In this document: positions 23,822 through 32,902 of the stretch, piece after piece
Numbering within the stretch: position 1 is the first letter of the stretch
Layout: every line of letters starts with the position of its first letter
NCBI RefSeq assembly: GCF_038002225.1
Contig: NZ_JBBOCA010000001.1
Location: forward strand, 1,736,001 to 1,800,000
DNA from: Paenibacillus sp. FSL R7-0204
Lineage (GTDB): Bacteria; Bacillota; Bacilli; Paenibacillales; Paenibacillaceae
DNA: 64,000 bases
Reading direction: 5' to 3'
Program-made: the position numbers and the translations under genes
The notes under the pieces: generated by a model
Databases searched by the model: none
What the model was told of the DNA's origin: nothing
The model's input: the letters and a program-made list of their open reading frames with translations, nothing else

Positions 23822-25165
23822 ATGAAAGCAACTTGGGAAAAAATAGAGAAGAACCTCGGAGTTCTTGAAGTCGAAGTTGAAGCGGAACGCGTAGCTGCAG
23901 CACTCGACAAAGCCTTTAATAAAGTGGTAAAGAAAGCAAACGTTCCTGGATTCCGTAAAGGTAAAGTACCGCGGCCGATTTTTGAATCCCGTTTCGGTGT
24001 TGAAAGCCTGTATCAGGATGCTATCGACATTCTTCTTCCTGAAGCTTACGGCGAAGCCGTTGAACAGACTGACATCTTCCCTGTAGACCGTCCTGAAGTG
24101 GACATCGAGCAATTCGCTAAGGGCCAGCCGTTCATCTTCAAAGCGAAGATCACAGTTAAGCCAGAAGTGAAGCTGGGCGAGTACAAAGGTCTGGAAGTAC
24201 CAGTACAGAAGGCAGAAGTCACTGACGAAGAGCTGAATGCTGAACTGAAGCGTCTGCAAGAGCGTCACGCTGAGCTTGTTGTTATCGAAGAAGGAGCAGC
24301 AGCGAACGGCGACATCACTGTAATTGATTTTGACGGTTCGGTTGACGGCGTTCCATTCGAAGGCGGACAGGCTGAGCGTCATTCCCTGGAGCTGGGCAGC
24401 AATTCCTTCATTCCAGGATTCGAAGAGCAGGTAGTGGGCATGTCCACTGGAGACTTCAAGGATGTTGAAGTAACCTTCCCTGAGACTTACCACGCTGCTG
24501 AACTGGCAGGCAAGGCTGCTGTATTCAAAGTGAAGCTGCACGAAATCAAGCGCAAACAGCTTCCTGAGCTGGATGATGAATTCGCCAAGGACGTTAGTGA
24601 ATTCGATACACTGGAAGAATACAAAGCAGACCTGAAGGCACAGCTCGAATCCCGCAAGCAGGAAGAGCTGAAGAGCGTTCGTGAATCCGCAGTAGTTGAC
24701 GCAGCAGCAGCAAATGCTGAAGTGGAAATTCCTGAGGCTATGATCGCCAGCGAAGTGGAGAACATGGTTCGTGACTTCGATACCCGTCTCCGCCAGCAGG
24801 GCATGAACATGGACATGTTCCTCAGCTTCTCCGGCCAGACCCGTGAAGACCTGCAGGGACAAATGAAGGGCGATGCTGAGAAGCGCGTTCGTAACAACCT
24901 TGTTCTGGAAGTTATTGCTAAGGAAGAGAAGATCGAAGTGTCGGAAGAAGAAGTTACGCAAGAGCTGGCTACTATGGCTGAAGCTTACAAGCGTACTCCT
25001 GAAGAAATCCGCAGCATCCTGGCAGCCAATGGTTCCCTGAGCAGCCTGAACGATGAGATCTCTCTGCGCAAGACCATCGATTTCCTCGTTAGCAACAGCG
25101 TGGAAGTTGATGCTCCGGCAGCACCTGCAGAAGAAGCGGCAGCAGAAGAAGCGAAGGCTGAGTAA
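23822..25165 (+). CDS. tig: trigger factor (ribosome-associated chaperone, peptidyl-prolyl isomerase)
   Basis: 447 aa. N-terminal ribosome-binding domain with the signature VPGFRKGKVPR (about residues 40-50), FKBP-type isomerase domain around 160-245 (GDITVIDFDGSVDGVPFEGG, IPGFEEQVVGM), and a helical C-terminal chaperone domain ending in an Ala/Glu-rich tail. Start MKATWEK placed 16 bases after GGAGGG; a frame 21 codons longer lacks support. It folds nascent chains at the ribosome exit. Confidence 0.96.
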   Translation: MKATWEKIEKNLGVLEVEVEAERVAAALDKAFNKVVKKANVPGFRKGKVPRPIFESRFGVESLYQDAIDILLPEAYGEAVEQTDIFPVDRPEVDIEQFAKGQPFIFKAKITVKPEVKLGEYKGLEVPVQKAEVTDEELNAELKRLQERHAELVVIEEGAAANGDITVIDFDGSVDGVPFEGGQAERHSLELGSNSFIPGFEEQVVGMSTGDFKDVEVTFPETYHAAELAGKAAVFKVKLHEIKRKQLPELDDEFAKDVSEFDTLEEYKADLKAQLESRKQEELKSVRESAVVDAAAANAEVEIPEAMIASEVENMVRDFDTRLRQQGMNMDMFLSFSGQTREDLQGQMKGDAEKRVRNNLVLEVIAKEEKIEVSEEEVTQELATMAEAYKRTPEEIRSILAANGSLSSLNDEISLRKTIDFLVSNSVEVDAPAAPAEEAAAEEAKAE

Positions 25166-25217
25166 GCTTCAATCCTTAACCTAAGAACGGCTATCCATTA
25201 GCCTCCATAGAGATTTG

Positions 25218-25255
25218 ATAAGGCACGTAAGTTTTTGTTACGTGCCTTATTTTTA
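25218..25255 (+). terminator. terminator of tig
   Basis: Perfect 13-bp stem ATAAGGCACGTAA / TTACGTGCCTTAT with 7-base loop and TTTTT. Confidence 0.9.
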
Positions 25256-25298
25256 TCGGGGGCCGGGCGTTTGGTAGTACATATCATGAATCCGTCAA

Positions 25299-25328
25299 TT
25301 GGCATTGTCCGTGGAATTGCGTTATAAT
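25299..25328 (+). promoter_or_regulatory. clpP: promoter of clpP
   Basis: TTGGCA, 18 bases, TATAAT. A further weak candidate (ATGACA, 17 bases, TAAAAT) lies about 70 bases downstream. No clear CtsR heptad repeat was seen. Confidence 0.55.
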
Positions 25329-25449
25329 GGCATGCACATGAGCAATGCGGCTTGGAAGGAACAGTGAATAAATGACATCCCGCTTTGAACGTGTTAAAAT
25401 ATTTCTGAAACGGAAAGACTAATCTGTATAGAGAAAAGAGGTTGGTGGC

Positions 25450-26040
25450 ATGAGTCTGGTACCAATGGTTGTGGAAACGACAAGCCGGGGAGAACGCTCA
25501 TACGATATCTATTCCAGATTGCTCAAGGATCGCATCATCTTCCTGAGCAGTGCGATTGACGATGATGTCGCCAATCTGGTTATTGCGCAGTTGCTGTTCC
25601 TGGCCGCAGATGACCCCGAAAAAGACATTCACTTGTACCTCAACTCGCCCGGTGGTTCTGTGACAGCCGGCATGGGTATATATGATACGATGCAATATAT
25701 CAAACCGGATGTTTCAACGATTTGCGTAGGGATGGCAGCCAGTATGGGATCATTGCTCCTGACAGCCGGAGCGCCCGGCAAAAGATATGCGCTGACCAAC
25801 AGCGAGGTCATGATTCATCAGCCGCTCGGCGGCGTTCAGGGGCAGGCGTCCGACATCTGGATTCATACCGACTGGATTCTTAAGACGAGACAGAAGCTGA
25901 ATCAGATTTATGTAGAGCGCACAGGTCAGCCCCTTGACAAAATCGAACGGGATACAGACCGCGATAACTTCATGAGCGCGGAAGAAGCGAAGGAATACGG
26001 GCTCATTGACCAGGTACTCTCTTCACCGATCATATCTTAA
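25450..26040 (+). CDS. clpP: ATP-dependent Clp protease proteolytic subunit
   Basis: 196 aa, standard length. Catalytic Ser98 in GMAASMGS, His123 in MIHQP, and the Asp of the triad in the [10 protein letters not shown] region. Forms the tetradecameric chamber used by ClpX, encoded 12 bases downstream. Confidence 0.97.
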   Translation: MSLVPMVVETTSRGERSYDIYSRLLKDRIIFLSSAIDDDVANLVIAQLLFLAADDPEKDIHLYLNSPGGSVTAGMGIYDTMQYIKPDVSTICVGMAASMGSLLLTAGAPGKRYALTNSEVMIHQPLGGVQGQASDIWIHTDWILKTRQKLNQIYVERTGQPLDKIERDTDRDNFMSAEEAKEYGLIDQVLSSPIIS

Positions 26041-26052
26041 AGGGGTGGTAAG

Positions 26053-27309
26053 ATGTTTAAATTTAATGATGAAAAAGGACAGTTGAAATGTTCCTTTTGC
26101 GGCAAATCACAAGAGCAGGTTCGTAAGCTCGTAGCGGGACCTGGTGTTTATATATGTGACGAATGCATCGAGCTGTGCACGGAGATTGTGGAAGAGGAGC
26201 TGGGCCACGAAGAAGAGCTGGATATGAAGGATATTCCGAAACCGAAGGAAATCCGCGATATTCTGGATCAATACGTTATCGGCCAGGAGCAAGCGAAGAA
26301 ATCGCTCTCCGTTGCTGTCTATAATCACTACAAGCGCGTGAACAGCCAGAGCAAGATTGAAGATGTGGAGCTGACGAAGAGCAACATTCTGCTGCTCGGA
26401 CCTACAGGCTCCGGTAAGACCCTGCTGGCGCAGACGATGGCGAAGATCATCAACGTGCCTTTTGCCATTGCAGATGCCACTTCCCTTACGGAAGCCGGTT
26501 ATGTGGGTGAAGATGTTGAGAACATTCTCCTGAAGCTGATTCAAGCGGCTGATTATGATGTGGAGAAAGCCGAACGCGGCATTATCTATATAGACGAAAT
26601 TGATAAGGTAGCGCGTAAATCCGAGAACCCTTCCATTACCCGTGACGTATCCGGTGAAGGCGTTCAGCAGGCGCTGCTGAAGATTCTGGAAGGTACGGTC
26701 GCTTCGGTTCCACCGCAAGGCGGACGCAAGCATCCTCATCAGGAATTCATCCAGATCGATACGACGAACATCCTGTTCATCGTGGGCGGTGCCTTCGACG
26801 GCCTGGAGCAAATGATTAAGCGCCGTATCGGCAAAAAAGTCATCGGCTTCAACGCTGCGGTTGAAGGACAGAAGGATCTTAAGGCCGGTGAATACCTGTC
26901 CATGGTATTGCCTGAGGATCTCCTGAAGTTCGGCCTTATCCCCGAGTTCGTTGGCCGTCTGCCGGTCATCTCGACCTTGGAGCCGCTTGATGAGAGCACA
27001 CTGGTACGTATCCTCTCCGAGCCTAAGAATGCGCTCGTGAAGCAGTATGTGAAGCTGCTGGAGATGGATAATGTAGCGCTGAAGTTCGAACCGCTTGCTC
27101 TTGAAGCGATTGCGAAGGAAGCGATTAAGCGCAACACCGGTGCCCGTGGACTGCGTGCAATTATTGAGAGCATTATGCTTGATGTAATGTACGAAGTGCC
27201 TTCACGCGATGACATTAAGGATTGTGTCATTACCGAGCAGGTTGTTCAAGAGAAGTCTCTGCCGGAGCTTAGTCTCAAGAAGGATAAGAAAAAAGAAGAA
27301 AGCGCGTAA
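26053..27309 (+). CDS. clpX: ATP-dependent Clp protease ATP-binding subunit ClpX
   Basis: 418 aa. N-terminal zinc-binding domain with Cys13, Cys16, Cys35 and Cys38; Walker A GPTGSGKT near residue 117; Walker [10 protein letters not shown]; sensor-2 region TGARGLRAI. The ClpP-binding loop is [10 protein letters not shown]. Unfolds substrates and feeds them to ClpP. Co-transcribed with clpP. Confidence 0.97.
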   Translation: MFKFNDEKGQLKCSFCGKSQEQVRKLVAGPGVYICDECIELCTEIVEEELGHEEELDMKDIPKPKEIRDILDQYVIGQEQAKKSLSVAVYNHYKRVNSQSKIEDVELTKSNILLLGPTGSGKTLLAQTMAKIINVPFAIADATSLTEAGYVGEDVENILLKLIQAADYDVEKAERGIIYIDEIDKVARKSENPSITRDVSGEGVQQALLKILEGTVASVPPQGGRKHPHQEFIQIDTTNILFIVGGAFDGLEQMIKRRIGKKVIGFNAAVEGQKDLKAGEYLSMVLPEDLLKFGLIPEFVGRLPVISTLEPLDESTLVRILSEPKNALVKQYVKLLEMDNVALKFEPLALEAIAKEAIKRNTGARGLRAIIESIMLDVMYEVPSRDDIKDCVITEQVVQEKSLPELSLKKDKKKEESA

Positions 27310-27349
27310 GTCAGGCTTCATTACCCGGCCTGACCCGGCTTAACAATAC

Positions 27350-27414
27350 AGCTCAGGGTCTCCACTTTCTCCCGCACACCCCGCATGACCTGCGGGGGGC
27401 GGAGAGGGTGGAGC
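27350..27414 (+). promoter_or_regulatory. large hairpin in the clpX-ispG gap
   Basis: Outer arms CTCCACTTTCTCCCGC (27360-27375) and GCGGAGAGGGTGGAG (27399-27413), inner perfect stem CCCCGCA/TGCGGGG. It ends 13 bases before the ispG ribosome site and has no T-run, so it may act on mRNA stability or initiation rather than as a terminator. A smaller stem GTCAGGC/GCCTGAC precedes it at 27310-27334. Confidence 0.45.
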
Positions 27415-27439
27415 TTTGATCGTTATGGGGGAGAAAATC

Positions 27440-28579
27440 ATGTTCCTGAGACACCAGACCCGTCCCGTCAATGTTGGCGGAGTGATTATCGGGGGTAACA
27501 ACGAGGTTGCAATCCAAAGCATGTGTACGACCAAGACCGCCGATGTAGAGGCAACCGTGGCCGAGATTCTGCGGCTGGAGGAAGCTGGCTGTCAGCTCGT
27601 GCGTGTAACGGTCAACAATGAGGAAGCGGCAGCGGCGATTAAGGAAATCAAGAAGCAGATTCATATCCCGCTCGTAGCGGATATTCATTTCAATTACAAG
27701 CTGGCTCTGCTGGCGATTGAGAACGGCATCGACAAGGTGCGGATCAATCCCGGCAATATCGGACGCCGTGATAAGGTGGAAGCTGTCGTTAAGGCCTGTA
27801 AGGACAAGGGGATACCGATCCGGATCGGCGTGAATGCCGGTTCGCTGGAGAATCACCTGCTGGAGAAATACGGTTATCCTACACCGGAGGCTATGGTTGA
27901 GAGTGCCTTGTACCATATCGGCATTCTCGAAGAGCTGGACTTCCACGATATCATCGTGTCACTGAAGGCATCCGATGTGCCGATGGCCATCGAGGCTTAC
28001 CGTCAAGCTGCAGAAGTGATTCCTTATCCGCTGCATCTGGGTATCACTGAATCCGGCACACTGTTCGCCGGAACAGTGAAGAGCTCGGCCGGGATCGGTG
28101 CGCTGCTCTCCATGGGCATCGGCAGTACGGTGCGGATCTCTCTGAGTGCTGATCCGGTGGAGGAAGTGAAGGTAGCGCGTGAGCTGCTGAAGACCTTCGG
28201 TCTGATCTCGAATGCCGCTACCCTGATCTCCTGCCCGACCTGCGGACGTCTGGATATTGACCTCTTCTCGATTGCAAACGAAGTGGAGGAGTACATCTCC
28301 AAGCTGAAGGTGCCGATCAAGGTATCCGTCCTCGGCTGTGCGGTGAATGGTCCGGGGGAAGCCAGAGAAGCGGACATCGGCATCGCCGGTGCGCGCGGAG
28401 AAGGGCTGTTGTTCCGTTACGGCAAGATGATCCGCAAGGTGCCTGAGGCAGAGCTCGTCTCCGAGCTGAAGAAGGAGATTGACATTATTGTCGAGCATTT
28501 CGAGGCGACCGGCGAGATTCCCGGCCGCAGCCACGCTGGATTGGCTCCGGCAACACCAGTCGGCAACACAGAGAACTAA
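27440..28579 (+). CDS. ispG: 4-hydroxy-3-methylbut-2-en-1-yl diphosphate synthase (flavodoxin)
   Basis: 379 aa. Converts methylerythritol cyclodiphosphate to HMBPP, the penultimate step of the MEP isoprenoid pathway. N-terminal TIM barrel ([38 protein letters not shown]) and a C-terminal domain with the iron-sulfur ligands in SCPTCGR and [12 protein letters not shown]. The start at MFLRHQT has GGGGGAG 6 bases upstream; a TTG eight codons earlier is less likely. Confidence 0.96.
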   Translation: MFLRHQTRPVNVGGVIIGGNNEVAIQSMCTTKTADVEATVAEILRLEEAGCQLVRVTVNNEEAAAAIKEIKKQIHIPLVADIHFNYKLALLAIENGIDKVRINPGNIGRRDKVEAVVKACKDKGIPIRIGVNAGSLENHLLEKYGYPTPEAMVESALYHIGILEELDFHDIIVSLKASDVPMAIEAYRQAAEVIPYPLHLGITESGTLFAGTVKSSAGIGALLSMGIGSTVRISLSADPVEEVKVARELLKTFGLISNAATLISCPTCGRLDIDLFSIANEVEEYISKLKVPIKVSVLGCAVNGPGEAREADIGIAGARGEGLLFRYGKMIRKVPEAELVSELKKEIDIIVEHFEATGEIPGRSHAGLAPATPVGNTEN

Positions 28580-28595
28580 TTCTATATATAACAGC

Positions 28596-28640
28596 GCCCT
28601 GCCCGTTTGCGGATGATCTGCAAGCGGTCAGGGCTTTTTT
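28596..28640 (+). terminator. terminator of ispG
   Basis: GCCCTGCCCGTTTGC paired with GCAAGCGGTCAGGGC, then six Ts. It sits between convergent ispG and gerB-type genes. Confidence 0.85.
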
Positions 28641-28679
28641 CTATGCCTGGTTCAGTAAGTTAGCAGGTACAACCGGGTC

Positions 28680-29783
28680 TTAAGACTTGGCTGCGGTGGC
28701 AGTCCGCTTATGACGGATTAACGCAATCAGACACACCAGCAGAGGAAGGAATACGAGGTGGATGGCAGCGAATTTCCACCAGACCGTCTGCACCATATGT
28801 ATAAGATAGATGAGGTTGATATAAATATTGGAAGCGAAGACGAATAACAGAACCGCCAAAGGAAAGATCAGGTAGGTGGTCCGCTTCAGGCTGAACACGG
28901 TCTGGAAATTCTGCAGGATCAGCAGGAAGAGTAAGGAGATTTTAATGAAGAAGGTCATAATCCAGATCGTAATTAACATTCCTTCGACTCGTTGCAGGAT
29001 GTTACCGATATTAATAGCCTTTGCCAGAATGAACACCGGGTAGTTGCTGTTCGAGGTCTGCTCAATCCCAAGGACGAGCACGCTAAGCAGTGTCAGCACG
29101 AAGAGAGTCAGCCCGCCAACAACTGTTCCGCCGAGGAAGGCCCGCGCCTGCTTACCAGGCTGCTTCACCAGAGGGAGGAGGCCCATTAATACAATAGGCT
29201 CTTGGAACATGGCGGCCTGGATGCCCGCAGACATAACCGGCCCCAGGCCATCCTCCAGAATGGGACGGATATGTGTCCAATTGGTTTGAGGAACCAGTGC
29301 CAGAATGAGCAGCGTCAACAGAAGAACCAGCCAGGGGAAGAGCAGCTCACTTAATCGGGCCAGAATAACGATGCCTTTGTACGCGCTGATAACGATCACA
29401 ATCAGAAATATTATTTTGATCGCCTCGATCGGGGTTTCAGGCATAACCTCTGTGGTGACGAAGGTACCCAGATCACCCAGTAATGCACTGGTAAGGATGA
29501 GGAAATAGAATAAGTAGATGAGTGACAGTGCCTTGCCCAGCCATCGGCCCAGTACAGACTCTAGAATCTCGAACAATGTCTGCCCCGGATAGAGCCGGGA
29601 GAGAACAAGACATAAGACAACCATTATAAGGTTGATGATCAGGCTGAAGAGGGAGGCGATCCAGGCGTCCTCTCTGGCGGTTTGTGCCATTGCACCGGGC
29701 AAGTCAAGAATGGAGCTCCCGGTCGTCAGCCCGAAGGTCAGGATAAATAATTGTAAGGAGGAGAGCTTCTTAGACTTGCTCAC
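28680..29783 (-). CDS. spore germination permease, GerB family (GerAB/ArcD/ProY)
   Basis: 367 aa, about ten membrane spans. B subunit of a germinant receptor in the spore inner membrane; related to amino-acid permeases. N-terminal LSSLQLFILTFGLTTGSSIL is typical. Start set at GTG (VSKSKKLSS), 6-7 bases after AAAGGAGA; a TTG six codons upstream overlaps that site. Last gene of the minus-strand operon A-C-small-B. Confidence 0.92.
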   Translation of the reverse strand: MSKSKKLSSLQLFILTFGLTTGSSILDLPGAMAQTAREDAWIASLFSLIINLIMVVLCLVLSRLYPGQTLFEILESVLGRWLGKALSLIYLFYFLILTSALLGDLGTFVTTEVMPETPIEAIKIIFLIVIVISAYKGIVILARLSELLFPWLVLLLTLLILALVPQTNWTHIRPILEDGLGPVMSAGIQAAMFQEPIVLMGLLPLVKQPGKQARAFLGGTVVGGLTLFVLTLLSVLVLGIEQTSNSNYPVFILAKAINIGNILQRVEGMLITIWIMTFFIKISLLFLLILQNFQTVFSLKRTTYLIFPLAVLLFVFASNIYINLIYLIHMVQTVWWKFAAIHLVFLPLLVCLIALIRHKRTATAAKS

Positions 29784-29813
29784 AGGTCTGTCTCCTTTCA
29801 AGGAGGTTAGTGG

Positions 29814-30026
29814 TCAGAAGGATAACATCTTGATGATGCTGTACACCCAGTTCATAGGCCTGATTAGAGTGGAGCCTGCCATATCGGCAATTGTGAACGA
29901 AGCTGTAAGCAGCCAGAACACGCAGAAGACGGACGTATCCTGTGGAGAACGCAGCCGGAGCAATGAAGGGAGTTGCGTAAAGGCAGTGAATAGCAGGATC
30001 AGAAGCAGCAGCCAGTCCCAGTTCAT
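29814..30026 (-). CDS. small two-span membrane protein of the germination operon, 70 aa
   Basis: Overlaps the gerC-type gene by ATGA. Spans at residues about 4-20 (WLLLLILLFTAFTQL) and 33-50 (FCVFWLLTASFTIADMAG). Small D-type subunits encoded within ger operons are known to modulate germinant receptors in Bacillus; position, size and topology fit such a role, although sequence alone does not prove it. Confidence 0.75.
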   Translation of the reverse strand: MNWDWLLLLILLFTAFTQLPSLLRLRSPQDTSVFCVFWLLTASFTIADMAGSTLIRPMNWVYSIIKMLSF

Positions 30027-31231
30027 TTCAGTTCCATCTCCAGTCTCTGCGGTTGAATAATAGAGCCGATCCGCCGGATATGCGTCTGGCAGTCAACGGT
30101 AATCTTCACCTGCTTGAAATGATCATCCCAATCCTCACGGTAAGCTTTCCAGACCTTGGGATATTTACGGTGCAGCGCTTCGCCGAAGCCAAAGATATCG
30201 GAGGAATAGTGCTTTTGCACATTTTGAATATTATCGTGCATACTCGACTTGAACTTGTTTTCAATTTCGGTCTGAATCATCTCTACGTTGGACGGCTTGG
30301 TGAGATCAAGCGTGCTCTGAATCGTAGTGAGATCGGCCTCAACGTTGACCGTGATGGTGAATTCCGGCTGCCCGGCCGGATTCAGCTGCGGCCGGATACT
30401 GCTCTCGGAGCGGGTGACGATGAAGCCGACCTTGCCTCCATCCGGGCAGGTGACATCGCCGTTAGAGGAGCTGACTTCATTAAGCGCATAGTTGACCGTC
30501 TTGCTCGTGCTCTCACCCAGCCAGCCGACCAGACGGTCTTTTTTGAAAATAGCAATTCCCGCCTGGACAATTTGAGTCTTGGGGACAATGGATTCAATAT
30601 TCTTGATGGTTCCTCCCTCTGATACATCGCCGTTCAGCCTTACGCCTGACATAATCGGGTTGGAGCCGCCGCGCTCCAGTTCAAGAATGAACTGCTGCAA
30701 GGTGACTTTGCCGGTAGCTGCCCAATTTTTATGGGACACCAGAATGGAGGAGTAGAGCGAATTGGCTGGTATCTGTTCGAACGGCGTATTAATCTCCAGA
30801 ATATCGGAGGCCTGGGAATGCTTCGCTACCACCAGGAAGAAATCACTGCGGAGCTGATGGTTCCGGGTGATGAAATCAAGGATGTCACTGACTCCTTGCC
30901 GTGCCAGCTTTTCTCCAAGAACAAGAACACGGATGTGAGATAAGTAGAGAGTACGCGGCGCTGTACTGAGCATATGCTGGAGGGCATCGGGAACCGTCTG
31001 GCCTGCGGCTTTGTAGGTAAGAACAGGCAGACTTTTGCCTGCTGCTCCTTTGGTGCTGCGTGCTTCTCCCGAATTCAGCACCTGTGCAGAAACGGCATAA
31101 CCCTCAGGTGCGTCATCAATTCCCATCGCCATGACCACGGCCAGCTCGTTCAGCTCCTTGCGGCTCCAGCATCCGGGCAACACCGCCAGACTGAAGACCA
31201 GGAGCAGGCAGACTACTTGTTGAATACGCAT
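30023..31231 (-). CDS. spore germination lipoprotein, Ger(x)C family
   Basis: 402 aa. Lipobox LPGC (Cys21) after a short signal peptide, then the family opening WSRKELNELAVVMAMGIDD. C subunit of the receptor, anchored on the outer face of the inner spore membrane. GAGAGGAG ribosome site upstream; 19-base gap after the A-type gene. Confidence 0.94.
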   Translation of the reverse strand: MRIQQVVCLLLVFSLAVLPGCWSRKELNELAVVMAMGIDDAPEGYAVSAQVLNSGEARSTKGAAGKSLPVLTYKAAGQTVPDALQHMLSTAPRTLYLSHIRVLVLGEKLARQGVSDILDFITRNHQLRSDFFLVVAKHSQASDILEINTPFEQIPANSLYSSILVSHKNWAATGKVTLQQFILELERGGSNPIMSGVRLNGDVSEGGTIKNIESIVPKTQIVQAGIAIFKKDRLVGWLGESTSKTVNYALNEVSSSNGDVTCPDGGKVGFIVTRSESSIRPQLNPAGQPEFTITVNVEADLTTIQSTLDLTKPSNVEMIQTEIENKFKSSMHDNIQNVQKHYSSDIFGFGEALHRKYPKVWKAYREDWDDHFKQVKITVDCQTHIRRIGSIIQPQRLEMELK

Positions 31232-31250
31232 AGAAGGTTGCTCCTCTCTG

Positions 31251-32720
31251 TCAGTTATGTCCGGTATACTTCTTCATGTTGCGCCTTGACAGCCTTATGA
31301 GGCTGTCCTTCTGGCTAAGCCACTGCCAGGGGGCGAAGGAAGTCATGTAAGGAACACCTACGGATTCCAGGCTGCATAAGTGGAGACCCAGAATAATTAA
31401 GGCGACAACAATCCCGTATAGGCCGAAGGAAGCGCCAATCCCCATCATCACGAAGCGCAGAATCCGTACCGAGATCCCGATGTTGAAGGCGGGAAGGGCG
31501 AAATTGGATATGGCTGTAATGGAGACGACGATGACCATAGCAGCCGAGACTAGCCCTGCATCCACCGCAGCCTGGCCAATGACCAGCGTACCTACGATAG
31601 ATACGGACTGGCCCATTGATTTGGGCAGGCGGATACCGGCCTCACGCAGAATCTCGAAGGTGATCTCCATCAGGAAGGCTTCGAGAAACGCCGGGAACGG
31701 AATGCCTTCACGCTGCCCGATCAGGCTGACCAGCAGGGTCGTCGGAATCATCTCCTGGTGAAAGGTGGTGATTGCAATATAAAAGGCCGGGGTCAGCAGT
31801 GCTACAGCGAAGCAGAAATAACGGAGGATGCGGACCAGACTGGCAAAATCGCTCCGCTGATAGTAATCCTCACTGGATTGGAAGAACTGTACGAACAAGG
31901 CGGGAACGATGAGCACAAACGGCGTACCCTCAACCAGGATAGTGATCCGTCCTTCAAGCAGTGCTGATGCGGCGGAATCCGGGCGTTCCGTGTTATAGAC
32001 CGTCGGAAAAGGGCTGTATTGCGGGTCCTGAATCATCTCCTCGATATAATTACTCTCCAGTACGCTGTCGAGCTTGGCTTCATCCAGCCGTCTGCGCAGC
32101 TCATTCAGCACCCCGGGATCTACATTGCCTTCTATATACATTACAGCTACATTCGTCTGCGTCTGTTCCCCGAGGGTTCTCTCCTCAATGCGCAGCTTGG
32201 GGTTCTGGATTCTCCGCCGGATCAGGGCGGTATTCTCCCGCAGGGATTCCGTGAAGCCTTCACGCGGCCCCCTTACAACGGATTGTGAGCCGGCATCCTC
32301 CACTGCCCGCTGCTTCAGCGCTTCCGTTCCGGCAGACAGTGCCTTCGGAGCTCCGTCAATGATGAGGATCGAGTTACCGGCGAGCAGCTCGCGCTCTACC
32401 TCTGTGTAATTGCTGACCTCCCCGACCTTGCCGAGGGAGAGCGTCCGTTCCTGCAGCAGCTTCAGGCAGCTCTCCGGCTGAGGCTGGCTGAATTGTTGAT
32501 ATAGACTGGAGTCCTCATGAATGGCCTGAATCATCTCCTGCGGATCTGCGAGTCCTTCAATGAAGATAATTACTGCGGACGAAGGGCCGAGCGTGATGAA
32601 ACGATAGATGATATCTGTGCTTTTGCCCAGGCGGATTTGCATCCCTTCTATTATGGCGGACAGGGCTTGCGGCAGCTTCTCCTGCGGCCCTTGGGTATTC
32701 TCCAGATGTGTGATGGTCAT
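31251..32720 (-). CDS. spore germination protein, GerA family
   Basis: 489 aa. N-terminal cytoplasmic domain (about 1-250) and a C-terminal membrane domain with GerA hallmarks: IEGNVDPGVLNELRRRLD, PFPTVYNTERPDSAASALLEGRI, and LPKSMGQSVSIVGTLVIGQAAVDAGL. First gene of the operon; makes the germinant receptor with the B, C and small subunits. The ribosome site GGAGG lies only 3 bases before the ATG. Confidence 0.94.
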   Translation of the reverse strand: MTITHLENTQGPQEKLPQALSAIIEGMQIRLGKSTDIIYRFITLGPSSAVIIFIEGLADPQEMIQAIHEDSSLYQQFSQPQPESCLKLLQERTLSLGKVGEVSNYTEVERELLAGNSILIIDGAPKALSAGTEALKQRAVEDAGSQSVVRGPREGFTESLRENTALIRRRIQNPKLRIEERTLGEQTQTNVAVMYIEGNVDPGVLNELRRRLDEAKLDSVLESNYIEEMIQDPQYSPFPTVYNTERPDSAASALLEGRITILVEGTPFVLIVPALFVQFFQSSEDYYQRSDFASLVRILRYFCFAVALLTPAFYIAITTFHQEMIPTTLLVSLIGQREGIPFPAFLEAFLMEITFEILREAGIRLPKSMGQSVSIVGTLVIGQAAVDAGLVSAAMVIVVSITAISNFALPAFNIGISVRILRFVMMGIGASFGLYGIVVALIILGLHLCSLESVGVPYMTSFAPWQWLSQKDSLIRLSRRNMKKYTGHN

Positions 32721-32818
32721 TCACCTCCAATCATCCGGTATAGTCTTTCCGATTGTGGAAATCCTATGCAATCTATGAGCGCGGAAGGAGAATGGGATTC
32801 GGTTTTTTTGCTGCGGGA

Positions 32819-32847
32819 GTTTACGAATGTTTGAAACGGCTATACTA
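32819..32847 (+). promoter_or_regulatory. lonB: possible forespore (sigma-F/sigma-G type) promoter of lonB
   Basis: GTTTA, 14 bases, GGCTATACTA. The second box fits the sigma-F -10 pattern GGNNANAMTR exactly; the spacing is one base shorter than usual. B. subtilis lonB is transcribed in the forespore by sigma-F, which supports the reading. Confidence 0.5.
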
Positions 32848-32902
32848 CCTAGTAGTAGCTGAATACAGAACTGGCAGACGGAAGGATACAGGAGGGTGAC
32901 CT

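Noticed and set aside
23780..24961. 393-codon open frame on the minus strand
   Set aside because: Antisense to tig, rich in Phe/Cys/Leu, no ribosome site.
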